In this document: positions 7,600 to 15,228 of the stretch, piece after piece
How positions within the stretch are numbered: position 1 is the stretch's first letter
Layout of the letters: every line of letters starts with the position of its first letter
Assembly: GCF_002906165.1 (NCBI RefSeq)
Contig: NZ_PPCN01000001.1
Span: 496,001 to 560,000 of the forward strand
Direction of reading: 5' to 3'
Origin: Roseibium marinum
GTDB taxonomy: Bacteria; Pseudomonadota; Alphaproteobacteria; Rhizobiales; Stappiaceae
Length of the DNA: 64,000 nucleotides
Notes under the pieces: model-generated
Databases searched by the model: none
Told to the model about the DNA's origin: nothing
The model's input: only the letters and a program-made list of their open reading frames with translations
Made by a program: the position numbers and the translations under genes

Positions 7600-9360
7600 A
7601 TGAACGCTCCTCGGCAGGCGCAATCGGTGCCTTCGGCAGGTGGACCGGGAATGGATCATTTTCCCAAGCCGACCTTTCTCGAACTCTTCACGCCCAAGCT
7701 CGTTACTGTTTTCAGGGAAGGCTATCACTGGCCGCAGTTCCGCGCCGACGCGATTGCCGGGCTGACCGTCGCCATCGTCGCCCTGCCGTTGTCGATGGCG
7801 ATTGCCATCGCTTCCGGTGTTTCGCCTGAACGGGGTCTGTTCACCGCCATCATCGGCGGCTTCCTGATTTCAGCTCTTGGCGGCAGCCGGTTCCAGATCG
7901 GCGGTCCGGCGGGCGCTTTCATCGTGCTGGTCGCCGCGACCGCGCACCTCCACGGCATCGAGGGTCTGCTGCTCGCCACCATGATGTCCGGCGTCTTCAT
8001 GCTTGTCGGCGGTTACCTGCGGCTCGGCACCTATATCAAGTTCATTCCCTATCCGGTGACCGTCGGCTTTACCGCCGGCATTGCCGTGATCATCTTCGCC
8101 AGCCAGCTCAAGGAACTCTTCGGGCTGGCATTGCCCGGTGCGGAACCTGGCGAGTTTCTTGAAAAACTGGCCGTGCTTTCGGCGGCGGCGCCCACGGTCA
8201 ATGCTGCCGCTGTGACGGTCGCCGCGCTGACAATCGTCTCGATCCTCGTCCTGAAACGTCTGCGGCCGGGATGGCCGGGCATGCTGATCGCGGTAGCCGC
8301 CGCTTCCCTGGCCGCCACATTGTTCGCGCTGCCGGTGGAGACAATCGGCACCCGCTTCGGCGGTATTCCCCGCAGCCTGCCGCTGCCTTCGCTGCCGCCG
8401 CTCGATGGCGGGCTGATGCTTGCCGTCCTGCCGGACGCGATTGCGTTCGCGCTGCTGGGGTCGATCGAATCCCTGCTGTCCGCGGTAGTTGCCGACGGTA
8501 TGACCGGGCGTCGCCACCGCTCCAATTGCGAACTCGTTGCGCAGGGTGTTGCCAACATTGCTTCTGCCCTCTTCGGCGGCATCTGCGCCACCGGCACAAT
8601 CGCGCGCACGGCGACCAATGTCCGCGCCGGGGCGCACGGCCCGATCGCGGGCATGCTGCATGCGCTGTTTCTGCTCGGCTTCATGCTGGTGGCCGCGCCG
8701 CTGGCCAGCTACATCCCGCTTGCCGCTCTTGCCGGCGTTCTGGCCGTCGTCGCCTGGAACATGGTTGAAAAGCAGGCTTTCATCGCCCTCATGCGTTCGT
8801 CGCGCGGCGATGCGCTTGTTCTGCTCGTGACCTTTCTGCTGGTCGTTTTCCGCGACCTCACGGAGGGCATCGTCGTCGGCTTCGCGCTCGGGGCCGTCCT
8901 CTTCATCAACAGGATGTCGAAGACCATTGCCGTTGAAGCGCATCTCCCCCCGCCCCTCGACGATGTTGCCGACAGGACCAACGGCGACCGCTATGCCTAT
9001 CACGCCGAGAGCGCCAGCGATCCTCACACAGTCATCTACCGGATCTCGGGAGCTTTTTTCTTCGGAGCCGCCGCCACCGTCGGCTCGGTGCTCGACCGCA
9101 TCGCCGATCAGCGTCGCAACTTCATTCTGGACTGCTCGGCGGTGCCCTTCCTCGATTCAACCGCTGCCAGCGTCATAGAGGGAACGGTGCGCAAGGCCCA
9201 TCGCGCCGGGGTGCGCTTCTTCATCACCGGTGCCACCGAGCAGACCCGCCGCATGCTGGTCACGCACAATGTCCGCCCGCCCCAGGTGCGTTACAAGGCA
9301 ACGATTGAAGCGGCGCTGCGGCAGCTCAAGACGGAAGGCGAAACGGGCCCGGATCTGTAA
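7600..9360 (+). CDS. SulP family inorganic anion transporter with STAS domain
   Basis: A 586-residue SLC26/SulP membrane protein. After a cytoplasmic N-terminus of about 45 residues the core begins with RADAIAGLTVAIVALPLSMA, and the conserved QIGGPAGAFIVLVA segment lies around residues 98-112. About 10-12 hydrophobic segments run to residue 440. A STAS domain follows (about 460-570), with ILDCSAVPFLDSTAAS around its conserved loop. Members move sulfate, bicarbonate, chloride or dicarboxylates by symport or exchange; the substrate cannot be read from sequence. A second possible start is the Met at residue 18 (MDHFPKP). It converges with the lytic transglycosylase gene. Confidence 0.92.
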   Translation: MNAPRQAQSVPSAGGPGMDHFPKPTFLELFTPKLVTVFREGYHWPQFRADAIAGLTVAIVALPLSMAIAIASGVSPERGLFTAIIGGFLISALGGSRFQIGGPAGAFIVLVAATAHLHGIEGLLLATMMSGVFMLVGGYLRLGTYIKFIPYPVTVGFTAGIAVIIFASQLKELFGLALPGAEPGEFLEKLAVLSAAAPTVNAAAVTVAALTIVSILVLKRLRPGWPGMLIAVAAASLAATLFALPVETIGTRFGGIPRSLPLPSLPPLDGGLMLAVLPDAIAFALLGSIESLLSAVVADGMTGRRHRSNCELVAQGVANIASALFGGICATGTIARTATNVRAGAHGPIAGMLHALFLLGFMLVAAPLASYIPLAALAGVLAVVAWNMVEKQAFIALMRSSRGDALVLLVTFLLVVFRDLTEGIVVGFALGAVLFINRMSKTIAVEAHLPPPLDDVADRTNGDRYAYHAESASDPHTVIYRISGAFFFGAAATVGSVLDRIADQRRNFILDCSAVPFLDSTAASVIEGTVRKAHRAGVRFFITGATEQTRRMLVTHNVRPPQVRYKATIEAALRQLKTEGETGPDL

Positions 9361-9420
9361 TTACGGCGCTTGTCGAATTGCCGGGATGCCGATGTACAGA
9401 GATCCGCGCGAAATGCCGCT

Positions 9421-10635
9421 TCACCCAACCCAGCAAGTGGCGAAGAAGCCGTTCTTTTCCTGATCCTTGCCGATGGAGCGCCGGGTCTTGAAGCCGATCA
9501 GGCCGTCGGCGCCGCCAACGTCATGGCCGAGGCCTTCAAGCCGCTGCTGCAGGTTGCGCACCGCGCCGCGCGTGGTTTCCTTCATCGGTTTCCACTCCCC
9601 GGCAAAGCCTTTGTTGCTGCCGTAGCGGTCGGCAAGATGGCCTATGAAGAGCGCATAGGTATCGCTCTCGTTATAGTCCTTGATCACGTAGAAATTTTCC
9701 GTGGCGATGAAGGCCGGGCCATAGCGGCCGGCAGGCAGGAGAATGTTGCCCGGCCGGTTCAGTTCATGATCCGGAAAGGGTTTGCCGCTGACCCGCCTGA
9801 CGCCTTCGCGGACGAATGCGGAGATCTTCTGGCGGTTGTCCGGCCCCTCGCGGGTGCACGATACGCTCTCGGGCAGAATGACCTCATAGCCCCAGTCCCG
9901 GTCCTTTGCCCAGCCATGTTCGGATAGGTAGTGCGCGATCGATGCCATGGTGTCGACTTGCGACGTCCAGATGTTGCGTTTGCCGTCGCCGTCGAAATCG
10001 ACGGCGTATTTCAGGTAGGACGACGGCAGGAATTGCGGCTGGCCCATCGCTCCGCCCCAGGAGCTTTTCATCGCCTGCCGCGATATATCGCCGTTCTGCA
10101 GGATTTTCAGCGCGGCGATCACCTCGCCTTTGAAGAAGTCCGGCCGCTGGCCCATGAAGGCCTGCGTCGCGACAACCCTGAGAGCGTCATGCGGGATCTT
10201 CGCTCCGCCGTAACCGCTCTCCCGCGCCCAGATGGCCAGGATGATGCGTCCGGGCACACCGTATTGCGCTTCGATTTTCCGGATCGTTCCGGCATGCTTT
10301 TGCATCAGGCTGCGCCCGCGCGGCACCAGCGCGTTGAACTGGCTGTCGCGGAAATAACGGGCGGGCGACTTGAATTCGGATTGAAAGTTGACCTTCGGCG
10401 GAGACCCCTTGCCGCCCGGGCCGACGAGGCCGGGCAGGGACGTGTCCGGCGTGAGGCCGGAAAGCTCCCGGTCGAGCGTCGCCTGGGAAACCCCCGCCTG
10501 CCGCGCGGCGGGCACGATCTCGGTGTTCAGAAACTGCCGGAACTGCGCGTCATATTGACCGGCCTGAAGCTGGAAGCCGGAAAAGACGAAAGCGGCAAGG
10601 ACGGCTGAGCACAGCGTGGCAAATCGGCGGATCAA
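9421..10635 (-). CDS. Lytic murein transglycosylase, MltB family
   Basis: A 404-residue exported protein. Residues 1-25 form a signal peptide (ATLCSAVLAAFVFSG, cut near QAG). The SLT_2/MltB domain has the catalytic Glu at about residue 139 (IWARESGYGG), the WGGAMGQPQFLPSSY motif and the DFDGDGKRNIW Asp-rich loop. The C-terminal 60 residues form a peptidoglycan-binding module (RGAVRNLQQRLEGLGHDVGG). It cleaves the glycan MurNAc-GlcNAc bond to 1,6-anhydro products. The start is TTG at 10633-10635, supported by GGAG (complement of 10642-10645) with 6-nt spacing; no in-frame ATG precedes the signal peptide. Confidence 0.92.
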   Translation of the reverse strand: MIRRFATLCSAVLAAFVFSGFQLQAGQYDAQFRQFLNTEIVPAARQAGVSQATLDRELSGLTPDTSLPGLVGPGGKGSPPKVNFQSEFKSPARYFRDSQFNALVPRGRSLMQKHAGTIRKIEAQYGVPGRIILAIWARESGYGGAKIPHDALRVVATQAFMGQRPDFFKGEVIAALKILQNGDISRQAMKSSWGGAMGQPQFLPSSYLKYAVDFDGDGKRNIWTSQVDTMASIAHYLSEHGWAKDRDWGYEVILPESVSCTREGPDNRQKISAFVREGVRRVSGKPFPDHELNRPGNILLPAGRYGPAFIATENFYVIKDYNESDTYALFIGHLADRYGSNKGFAGEWKPMKETTRGAVRNLQQRLEGLGHDVGGADGLIGFKTRRSIGKDQEKNGFFATCWVG

Positions 10636-10701
10636 GACAGGCTCCGGAAGTTGACTCTCTGCGGCGAGCCTAACACGTTACAAGCCTGAGTTGGACTGTA
10701 C

Positions 10702-11280
10702 CTATAGCTCTGTCCAGTTCAAATTGCGGCCTGTCTGGTCCGTCAGCCAGGCCTTGTCGAACCGGAACCAGCTGCCGCCGCGCTTCTGGTCGTGTGTCCT
10801 GGAGATCGGCGCGCCCATCAGGTGGCACATCAAAAGCGTACCGACGCCGCCATGTCCGGTAAAGAGAACGGGGTCGGCGTCCGGGACATGGCGCAGGGCG
10901 CTCCTGATTCCGGTGACGATCCGGTTCTGCGCATCGATCGCCCGCTCCCAGCCGCGCACGGACTTGTAAGGATCCGCGAAGAAAATATTTGCGGTTTCCT
11001 CAAACTCCGCGGGCGGGAGAAAACCCGTGGCGCTGCGGTCGTTCTCGTGCAGGAAGGGCAGGACCCGTTGAAAGACATTCAGGCGGGCCGCGAAGGTCTG
11101 CGCGGTTTCCACCGCCTTGGTCTCGCCGCTCGAAATCACGCTGCGGATGTCTCCGGCAAACGGCAGGAAAGCGGCCTTTGCCGCCCGTTGCCTGCCGGCA
11201 TCCGACAGTCCCCATTCAGGGACAGGAACCTCGGGGTCGATCTTGACCTCCGGATGGGTCAGGTACACGCACCAGGTCAT
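10702..11280 (-). CDS. Histidine phosphatase family protein with altered first motif
   Basis: A 192-residue phosphoglycerate mutase-like protein. The fold is recognised by LTHPEV at the N-terminus, WGLSDAGRQRA, VISSGETKAVETA and FTGHGG. The catalytic RHG motif is THP (T8-H9-P10): His9, the phospho-acceptor, is kept but the preceding Arg is Thr. The second His (H143) is present. The SSGETKA motif also replaces the usual SSPxxRA, so the second Arg is Lys. It may be a divergent phosphatase or an inactive relative. It lies 66 nt from mltB on the same strand, with nudC upstream. Confidence 0.8.
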   Translation of the reverse strand: MTWCVYLTHPEVKIDPEVPVPEWGLSDAGRQRAAKAAFLPFAGDIRSVISSGETKAVETAQTFAARLNVFQRVLPFLHENDRSATGFLPPAEFEETANIFFADPYKSVRGWERAIDAQNRIVTGIRSALRHVPDADPVLFTGHGGVGTLLMCHLMGAPISRTHDQKRGGSWFRFDKAWLTDQTGRNLNWTEL

Positions 11281-11311
11281 GCCGTTCCATCCTCGTATTT
11301 CGGGCCGGGAC

Positions 11312-12256
11312 CTAGATCCTGTTATCCATCCAGCCGGCGATCAGCTCATAGGCAATGGAGATCGACGGCGGGATCCTGTGGCCTTCCGGATGAGTGCCGG
11401 ACATCATCTGGCGAACTTCCTCCCGGCCGCACCATTTGCACGCCTCCAACTCGTCATCCTCGATCTCGATTTCGGAAGATATCGCCGTGCCGGTGCAGCC
11501 GATCATCAGGTTGGCCGGAAACGGCCAGGGCTGGTTGGCGATCAGCTGCACTTCACCGACCCTGATGCCCGATTCCTCCAGGGTTTCTCGGCGTACGGCC
11601 TGCTCAACGGTTTCCCCCGGTTCCATGAAACCGGCGAGCGTGGTGTACATGCCCTCCGGCAGCCGGGCCGGTCGGCCGAGCAGCGCGCGCTCGCCGTCGG
11701 TGATCAGCATGATCACGCAAGGGTCCGTGCGCGGGAAATGCTGGCCGCTGCAGGCAGGGCAGTCGCGCCGGTACCCGGCTTCGGCCATGACGGATTTTTC
11801 GCCGCAGCGCGAGCAGAACCGGTGGGTCCGGTGCCAGTGCACCAGCGCGCGGGCCTGGGCCAGCGGCCCGAGATCCTGCGGCGGGAGCAGCTTCTGCAGC
11901 GCCAGTGTCCTCAGGTCCACCAGTCGCAGGTCCGGCCGTGTTTCCAGATCCTCGTCGCTGTGCGGCAGCGTGGCCGCGAACAGTGCCTGACCGGTCTCGG
12001 GGCGCAATCCCAGGAAAACCATTTCGTCTGGGTCGGCTCCCAGCACCTTGGCGGCGTCAAGCCCATGTCCGATCGCAAGCGTCTCTGTGGCATGAAAGAC
12101 CAGTGTCGTGTCGGTCGATAGCACGACTTGCGTGTCCGGCCTGTTCAAAAGACCGGAGAGATAGCTCCGGTCGCCGCGCCGCGTCGACTGCCGGTCGAGG
12201 CTGTTGCCGAGAAAGCTCATCTCCATCGGCAGGAGACCGGCGGCGCTGGCTTGCAT
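11312..12256 (-). CDS. nudC: NAD(+) diphosphatase, NudC type Nudix hydrolase
   Basis: It hydrolyses NAD(H) to NMN(H) and AMP, and in known homologues also removes NAD caps from RNA. Visible features in order are a NUDIX-like N-terminal domain, the zinc ribbon (FCSRCG and CPAC), the Nudix box GFMEPGETVEQAVRRETLEE, and the NudC-specific QPWPFP. The reading frame stays open to an ATG at 12319. I prefer the ATG at 12256 because AAGGA lies about 8 nt upstream and the upstream residues (QHTSSQHTSFQ) come from a tandem 15-bp DNA duplication. The protein from 12256 has 314 residues. Confidence 0.92.
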   Translation of the reverse strand: MQASAAGLLPMEMSFLGNSLDRQSTRRGDRSYLSGLLNRPDTQVVLSTDTTLVFHATETLAIGHGLDAAKVLGADPDEMVFLGLRPETGQALFAATLPHSDEDLETRPDLRLVDLRTLALQKLLPPQDLGPLAQARALVHWHRTHRFCSRCGEKSVMAEAGYRRDCPACSGQHFPRTDPCVIMLITDGERALLGRPARLPEGMYTTLAGFMEPGETVEQAVRRETLEESGIRVGEVQLIANQPWPFPANLMIGCTGTAISSEIEIEDDELEACKWCGREEVRQMMSGTHPEGHRIPPSISIAYELIAGWMDNRI

Positions 12257-12283
12257 GTTCTGATCCTTGGAGAGGTTCTGGAA

Positions 12284-12311
12284 GGAGGTGTGCTGGCTGG
12301 AGGTGTGCTGG
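12284..12311. repeat. Tandem 15-bp duplication at the nudC 5' end
   Basis: GGAGGTGTGCTGG occurs at 12284-12296 and again at 12299-12311, a period of 15 bp. If nudC starts at 12319 this gives the duplicated peptide QHTS-S/F; otherwise it is in the leader. The length is a multiple of three so it would keep the frame. Confidence 0.75.
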
Positions 12312-12396
12312 TTGGGCATCGGTTGCCGCAGAGACTAGGACGGCAGGAGAACAGTGTCCAGACGGCCGGCTCCGGTCAGGCAGGGCGCCGCCGTCG

Positions 12397-12816
12397 TTAT
12401 TCGTCTTCCGATGAAAAGGCGTCCCGGAGCTGTTCGATCAGGTCGTCCGCCTTTTCCGGATCGTAGTGCTGCGCGGGAACCGCGCCCCAGACCGGTCCCG
12501 GCCAGGCGGCGTCGTCCCGGAAGCGGGCAATGACATGCACATGCAACTGGGACACCTGGTTTCCGAGCGCGGCGACATTCAGCTTTTCGCAATTGATCAC
12601 GGAGCGCAGCACCTTGCTGGCGCGCGCGATCTCCCTCATGAGCTGCTGCTGGTCCGCGTCGTCGAGATCGATGATTTCGACCAGGTCCTGCTTGCGCGGG
12701 ATGAGCATAAGCCACGGATAATTGGCATCCTTCATCAGGCGCACGGCGCAGAGCGGCAGATCGGCGACAGGATAGCTGTCGCCTTCAAGGCGTGGGTTGA
12801 AATTGAAAAAGGACAT
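12397..12816 (-). CDS. HIT family protein
   Basis: A 139-residue histidine-triad domain protein, a nucleotide hydrolase or transferase superfamily. The signature is QLHVHVIAR (about residues 90-98), with two of the three triad histidines and Gln at the first position, a known variant in alphaproteobacterial HIT proteins. PWLMLIPR near residue 35 and LNVAALGNQV before the triad agree with the fold. The substrate is unknown. It lies upstream of nudC on the same strand with an intervening gap of about 140 nt, so co-transcription is possible. Confidence 0.88.
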   Translation of the reverse strand: MSFFNFNPRLEGDSYPVADLPLCAVRLMKDANYPWLMLIPRKQDLVEIIDLDDADQQQLMREIARASKVLRSVINCEKLNVAALGNQVSQLHVHVIARFRDDAAWPGPVWGAVPAQHYDPEKADDLIEQLRDAFSSEDE

Positions 12817-12989
12817 GTTTCTTCATCCAAAGGCATTCAGGAATGGCATCGCCGGTTCAACCGGATATGGGCAAGGGTGCTCACAGTTGCCGATTGCGTT
12901 TGCCCAGCATATGGCTAGATTTGACGGGATGTGAAATTGTTTTCACACCGCACCTCTCCTTTATCGTTTACCGCCCGGAGTGACGCGCC

Positions 12990-13622
12990 ATGCCATTGGA
13001 AACGGTCTTCAGTTTCGTGCTGGTCACCAGCCTGCTGGTGATGTCGCCCGGTCCGAACGGGGTTTTGATCGCCAAGACCACGCCCACTTCCGGACGGGCC
13101 GCTGCCTTTAGCAATGTCGGCGGATTCGTGACGGCCTTTTTCCTGCACGGAACCCTGTCGATCCTCGGCATCTCGGTTCTCCTGGTGCACTCGGCGGAAG
13201 CGTTTTTCGCCGTGAAGATGCTCGGTGCGGCCTATCTGTTCTGGATCGGGCTGAAAGCACTCAGGGACGCCTTTTCAGGAAAGGGAATCGCGCCTTCCGT
13301 TGCGCCGGCCAGACGCAGGCGGACGTTGACCCGCGCCTATGGCGAGGGCTTTCTGACCAATGCGCTGAACCCGAAGGTCTCCATGTTTTATCTGGCGGCC
13401 TTTCCGCAATTCATTCCGGCGGGAGACGGGGCCATTTCCGCCGCCTTCTCGCTGGTGGCGGTTCACTCAATCATCAACGTCCTCTGGTTCAGCTCCCTGA
13501 TCGTCCTCTTGTCCAGAATGACAAAGGCCGCCCGCAACGGGGCTTTCCAGCGCTGGCTCAAGGGCGTCACCGGACTTGTCTTCATGGGGTTCGGGCTGAA
13601 ACTGGCGACGCTCCGCCCTTAA
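12990..13622 (+). CDS. LysE/RhtB family amino acid exporter
   Basis: A 210-residue inner-membrane protein of the LysE superfamily. The diagnostic N-terminal segment MSPGPNGVLIAKTT (residues 17-30) is followed by six hydrophobic segments and the conserved LNPKVSMFYLAAFPQF (about residues 130-145). Family members export amino acids or homoserine lactones using the proton gradient; the substrate is not predictable. It is a single gene upstream of the SRP RNA. A second, distinct LysE-family gene occurs at 52067. Confidence 0.9.
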   Translation: MPLETVFSFVLVTSLLVMSPGPNGVLIAKTTPTSGRAAAFSNVGGFVTAFFLHGTLSILGISVLLVHSAEAFFAVKMLGAAYLFWIGLKALRDAFSGKGIAPSVAPARRRRTLTRAYGEGFLTNALNPKVSMFYLAAFPQFIPAGDGAISAAFSLVAVHSIINVLWFSSLIVLLSRMTKAARNGAFQRWLKGVTGLVFMGFGLKLATLRP

Positions 13623-13676
13623 TCGAGTTAATTTGCAGGACCGGTTTTCCGGCAAACAAAAAACATCGGCTGCCCC

Positions 13677-13706
13677 CTTGCCAACCCCCATGGGGGATCT
13701 GATATA
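13677..13706 (+). promoter_or_regulatory. ffs: Putative promoter of the SRP RNA gene
   Basis: CTTGCC (13677-13682) and GATATA (13701-13706) with an 18-nt spacer would place the transcript start near 13714, where the SRP RNA helix begins. The spacer holds a perfect 12-bp palindrome CCCCCATGGGGG (13685-13696). CTTG-type -35 boxes are common at alphaproteobacterial stable RNA genes. Confidence 0.5.
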
Positions 13707-13713
13707 AGGCGCT

Positions 13714-13812
13714 CGGGAGGTTGGTGGTGGACGAGCCACTCGCCAACCGGGTCAGGTCCGGAAGGAAGCAGCCCTAACGAGCCTCGGCACGGGTCGCCGT
13801 GCCAGCCTCCCA
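13714..13812 (+). ncRNA. ffs: Signal recognition particle RNA, short bacterial 4.5S type
   Basis: The near-invariant domain IV is present: GGTCAGGTCCGGAAGGAAGC, then AGCC, starting at 13750. The ends pair, GGGAGG at 13715-13720 with CCTCCC at 13806-13811, as in the rod-shaped 4.5S RNA. Length is about 99 nt, normal for the small SRP RNA. It binds Ffh and targets nascent membrane proteins. It stands just upstream of dnaX in this genome, with an intrinsic terminator at 13851-13879. Confidence 0.95.
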
Positions 13813-13850
13813 CCCAACAGACCGGTCGTCACCGGTTATAGAATGTCAAA

Positions 13851-13879
13851 GCACCGCCGGATTTCCGCGGTGCTTTTTT
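13851..13879 (+). terminator. Intrinsic terminator downstream of SRP RNA
   Basis: GCACCGC (13851-13857) pairs with GCGGTGC (13867-13873), a 9-nt loop, followed by TTTTTT. It ends the SRP RNA transcript about 40 nt after the mature 3' end. Confidence 0.85.
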
Positions 13880-13950
13880 ATTTCCGCGCGCCGGACCGGC
13901 GCGCGCGCAGGGCCGCCATCAGCGCTTGCGCGGTCGCATGGGGCTCTCAA

Positions 13951-13982
13951 TTGACAAATTGGTAGATTGGTACCAATATAAC
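13951..13982 (+). promoter_or_regulatory. Promoter with palindromic operator ahead of the RHH-like gene
   Basis: TTGACA (13951-13956) is a perfect -35 element. A -10 is CAATAT (13974-13979, 17-nt spacer) or TATAAC (13977-13982, 20-nt spacer). A perfect 12-bp palindrome ATTGGTACCAAT (13966-13977) sits in the spacer, and ATTGGTA also occurs just before it at 13958-13964. Predicted transcription would begin almost at the ATG (13987), and no ribosome site is visible, so a leaderless mRNA is likely. Confidence 0.6.
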
Positions 13983-13986
13983 ACCG

Positions 13987-14253
13987 ATGAAGACATCGGT
14001 CGAACGCGTTCAAACAGGCATGCGTCTGGAAAAACGGCTTCTCAAGGTTCTGAAGGGGCTGGCGGAACATCTGGATATCACGCTGGGCGATCTGATCGAG
14101 GCAATCGCGTTGCACAGCTTTGAGAACAACCCGCCGTTTTCGGACGGTACGCTGGAAAAGATCCGGCAGCTCAAAAGCGTCTACGATCTTCATCTCGATG
14201 CCTCGGACAGCCACAAGCTGAAGGACGACGGAGAAAATGAGTCTGTACCCTAA
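13987..14253 (+). CDS. Small RHH-like protein, probable autoregulator
   Basis: An 88-residue protein. Residues 6-45 have the pattern of a ribbon-helix-helix domain: a basic strand (RVQTGMRLEKRLL), a first helix (KVLKGLAEHLD), the turn ITLGDL and a second helix (IEAIALHSFEN). The remaining 35 residues are polar. I could not name the family. The strong promoter with a palindromic operator directly over the -10 region suggests self-repression. It overlaps the next gene by 17 nt, so the two are coupled and probably act together. Confidence 0.6.
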   Translation: MKTSVERVQTGMRLEKRLLKVLKGLAEHLDITLGDLIEAIALHSFENNPPFSDGTLEKIRQLKSVYDLHLDASDSHKLKDDGENESVP

Positions 14254-14638
14254 GGATTATTCCGCCCTGGCGGAGCGTTTCGAAACGCACGCTCTTCAGG
14301 CGGAGGGTTTCACGCATGTCGATCATATCGGCGTCGCCTGCCAGATGCTGCAGAAATACGATTTCCTCGATGCGGCGGCCCGCTACGGCGCGTCTCTCAA
14401 GACCCTGGCGGCGCGGGCTGGCGCACCAGGCAAGTTCAACACCACCCTCACGCTGGCGTTCCTGAGCATACTTCGCGAGCGCATGGCCGATACCCCGCAC
14501 GCAAGCTTCTGCGAGTTTCTGGAAAAGAATCCCGAACTCGTGTCGCGAACCCTTCTTTCCGGCTGGCACTCGGACGAAAGACTCGGTTGCCAACGGGCGC
14601 GGGACGCTTTCGTGATGCCGGACCGGTTCCGGACCTGA
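14237..14638 (+). CDS. Conserved protein of unknown function, His-rich N-terminal motif
   Basis: A 133-residue soluble, helix-rich protein with no signal peptide. The recognisable stretch is FTHVDHIGVACQMLQKY (about residues 25-41) followed by AAARYGASLKTLAARAG and KFNTTLTLAFLSILRERM. This resembles a widespread family of small uncharacterised proteins with an F-x-H-x-x-H core, but I cannot assign a function. It overlaps the RHH-like gene upstream by 17 nt, and that pairing suggests it is controlled by it. The His residues could bind metal; that is speculation. Confidence 0.55.
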   Translation: MSLYPKDYSALAERFETHALQAEGFTHVDHIGVACQMLQKYDFLDAAARYGASLKTLAARAGAPGKFNTTLTLAFLSILRERMADTPHASFCEFLEKNPELVSRTLLSGWHSDERLGCQRARDAFVMPDRFRT

Positions 14639-14648
14639 GGCCGTCTGT

Positions 14649-15077
14649 TCAGCCTTTGCCGCCATTCAGGCGGCGCTCGTTGGAGCGCACGCGTTTTGCG
14701 TAGGGTTTCACCGCCGCCGCCGCGAGCGCTTCGCCATGCCGGCTGGAAAAGTCCGGCTGTTGGCCGAGGCTCATGGTTCTGAAAAAAGCCAGACCCTGGA
14801 GAGCCATGGTGCTATTGATGGCCAGGGCGCTTTCGATGGAGGCCTCGGCTTTTTCAAACACCATGCGGTTCATTTCGGTTGCATCGTGTGCTTCACCCGC
14901 AAAAGCGGATGCCGCCATGGATTCGCACCGTTTTGCGATGACCATCGGCGCGTGAAACCACAGGCTGAACATGTCGTTCGCAAGATTTGATTTTTTGGTT
15001 ATGACGGTGTCTCCGTGAGAGGAATGCCTGGCAGCGATAAAAAGCAACCGCCGTGGCCCGCATGATGCGGTAAACAT
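14649..15077 (-). CDS. Hypothetical protein, phasin-like helical character
   Basis: Up to 142 residues; a shorter form of 107 residues from the ATG at 14972 begins MFSLWFHAPMVIAKR and I think it is closer to the real protein. The frame from 15077 lacks a ribosome site; GGAG lies just before an ATA codon inside the frame, so the start is unresolved. The body is amphipathic helix (MNRMVFEKAEASIESALAI) with Ala/Met-rich stretches, ending in a basic tail (KPYAKRVRSNERRLNGGKG). The size and helical pattern recall small phasin-like granule proteins, but there is no clear signature. Confidence 0.45.
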   Translation of the reverse strand: MFTASCGPRRLLFIAARHSSHGDTVITKKSNLANDMFSLWFHAPMVIAKRCESMAASAFAGEAHDATEMNRMVFEKAEASIESALAINSTMALQGLAFFRTMSLGQQPDFSSRHGEALAAAAVKPYAKRVRSNERRLNGGKG

Positions 15078-15228
15078 GTAAAGAATACTCTACATATGGC
15101 CCCTTGGTTCCATAAAATAAGGACTGGGTTAAAAGAGCGCTGCATAACCGGTGGCATTTGTGGAGAACCCGACCTGCCATTCACAGAAAAACTTTCGAAG
15201 GCCCGTCCCACTTTGCAAAAAAATCGCT

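Noticed and set aside
13625..13713. Possible riboswitch upstream of the SRP RNA
   Set aside because: The CCCCCATGGGGG palindrome and TATA-like elements fit a promoter of a stable RNA; no aptamer-like conserved core.
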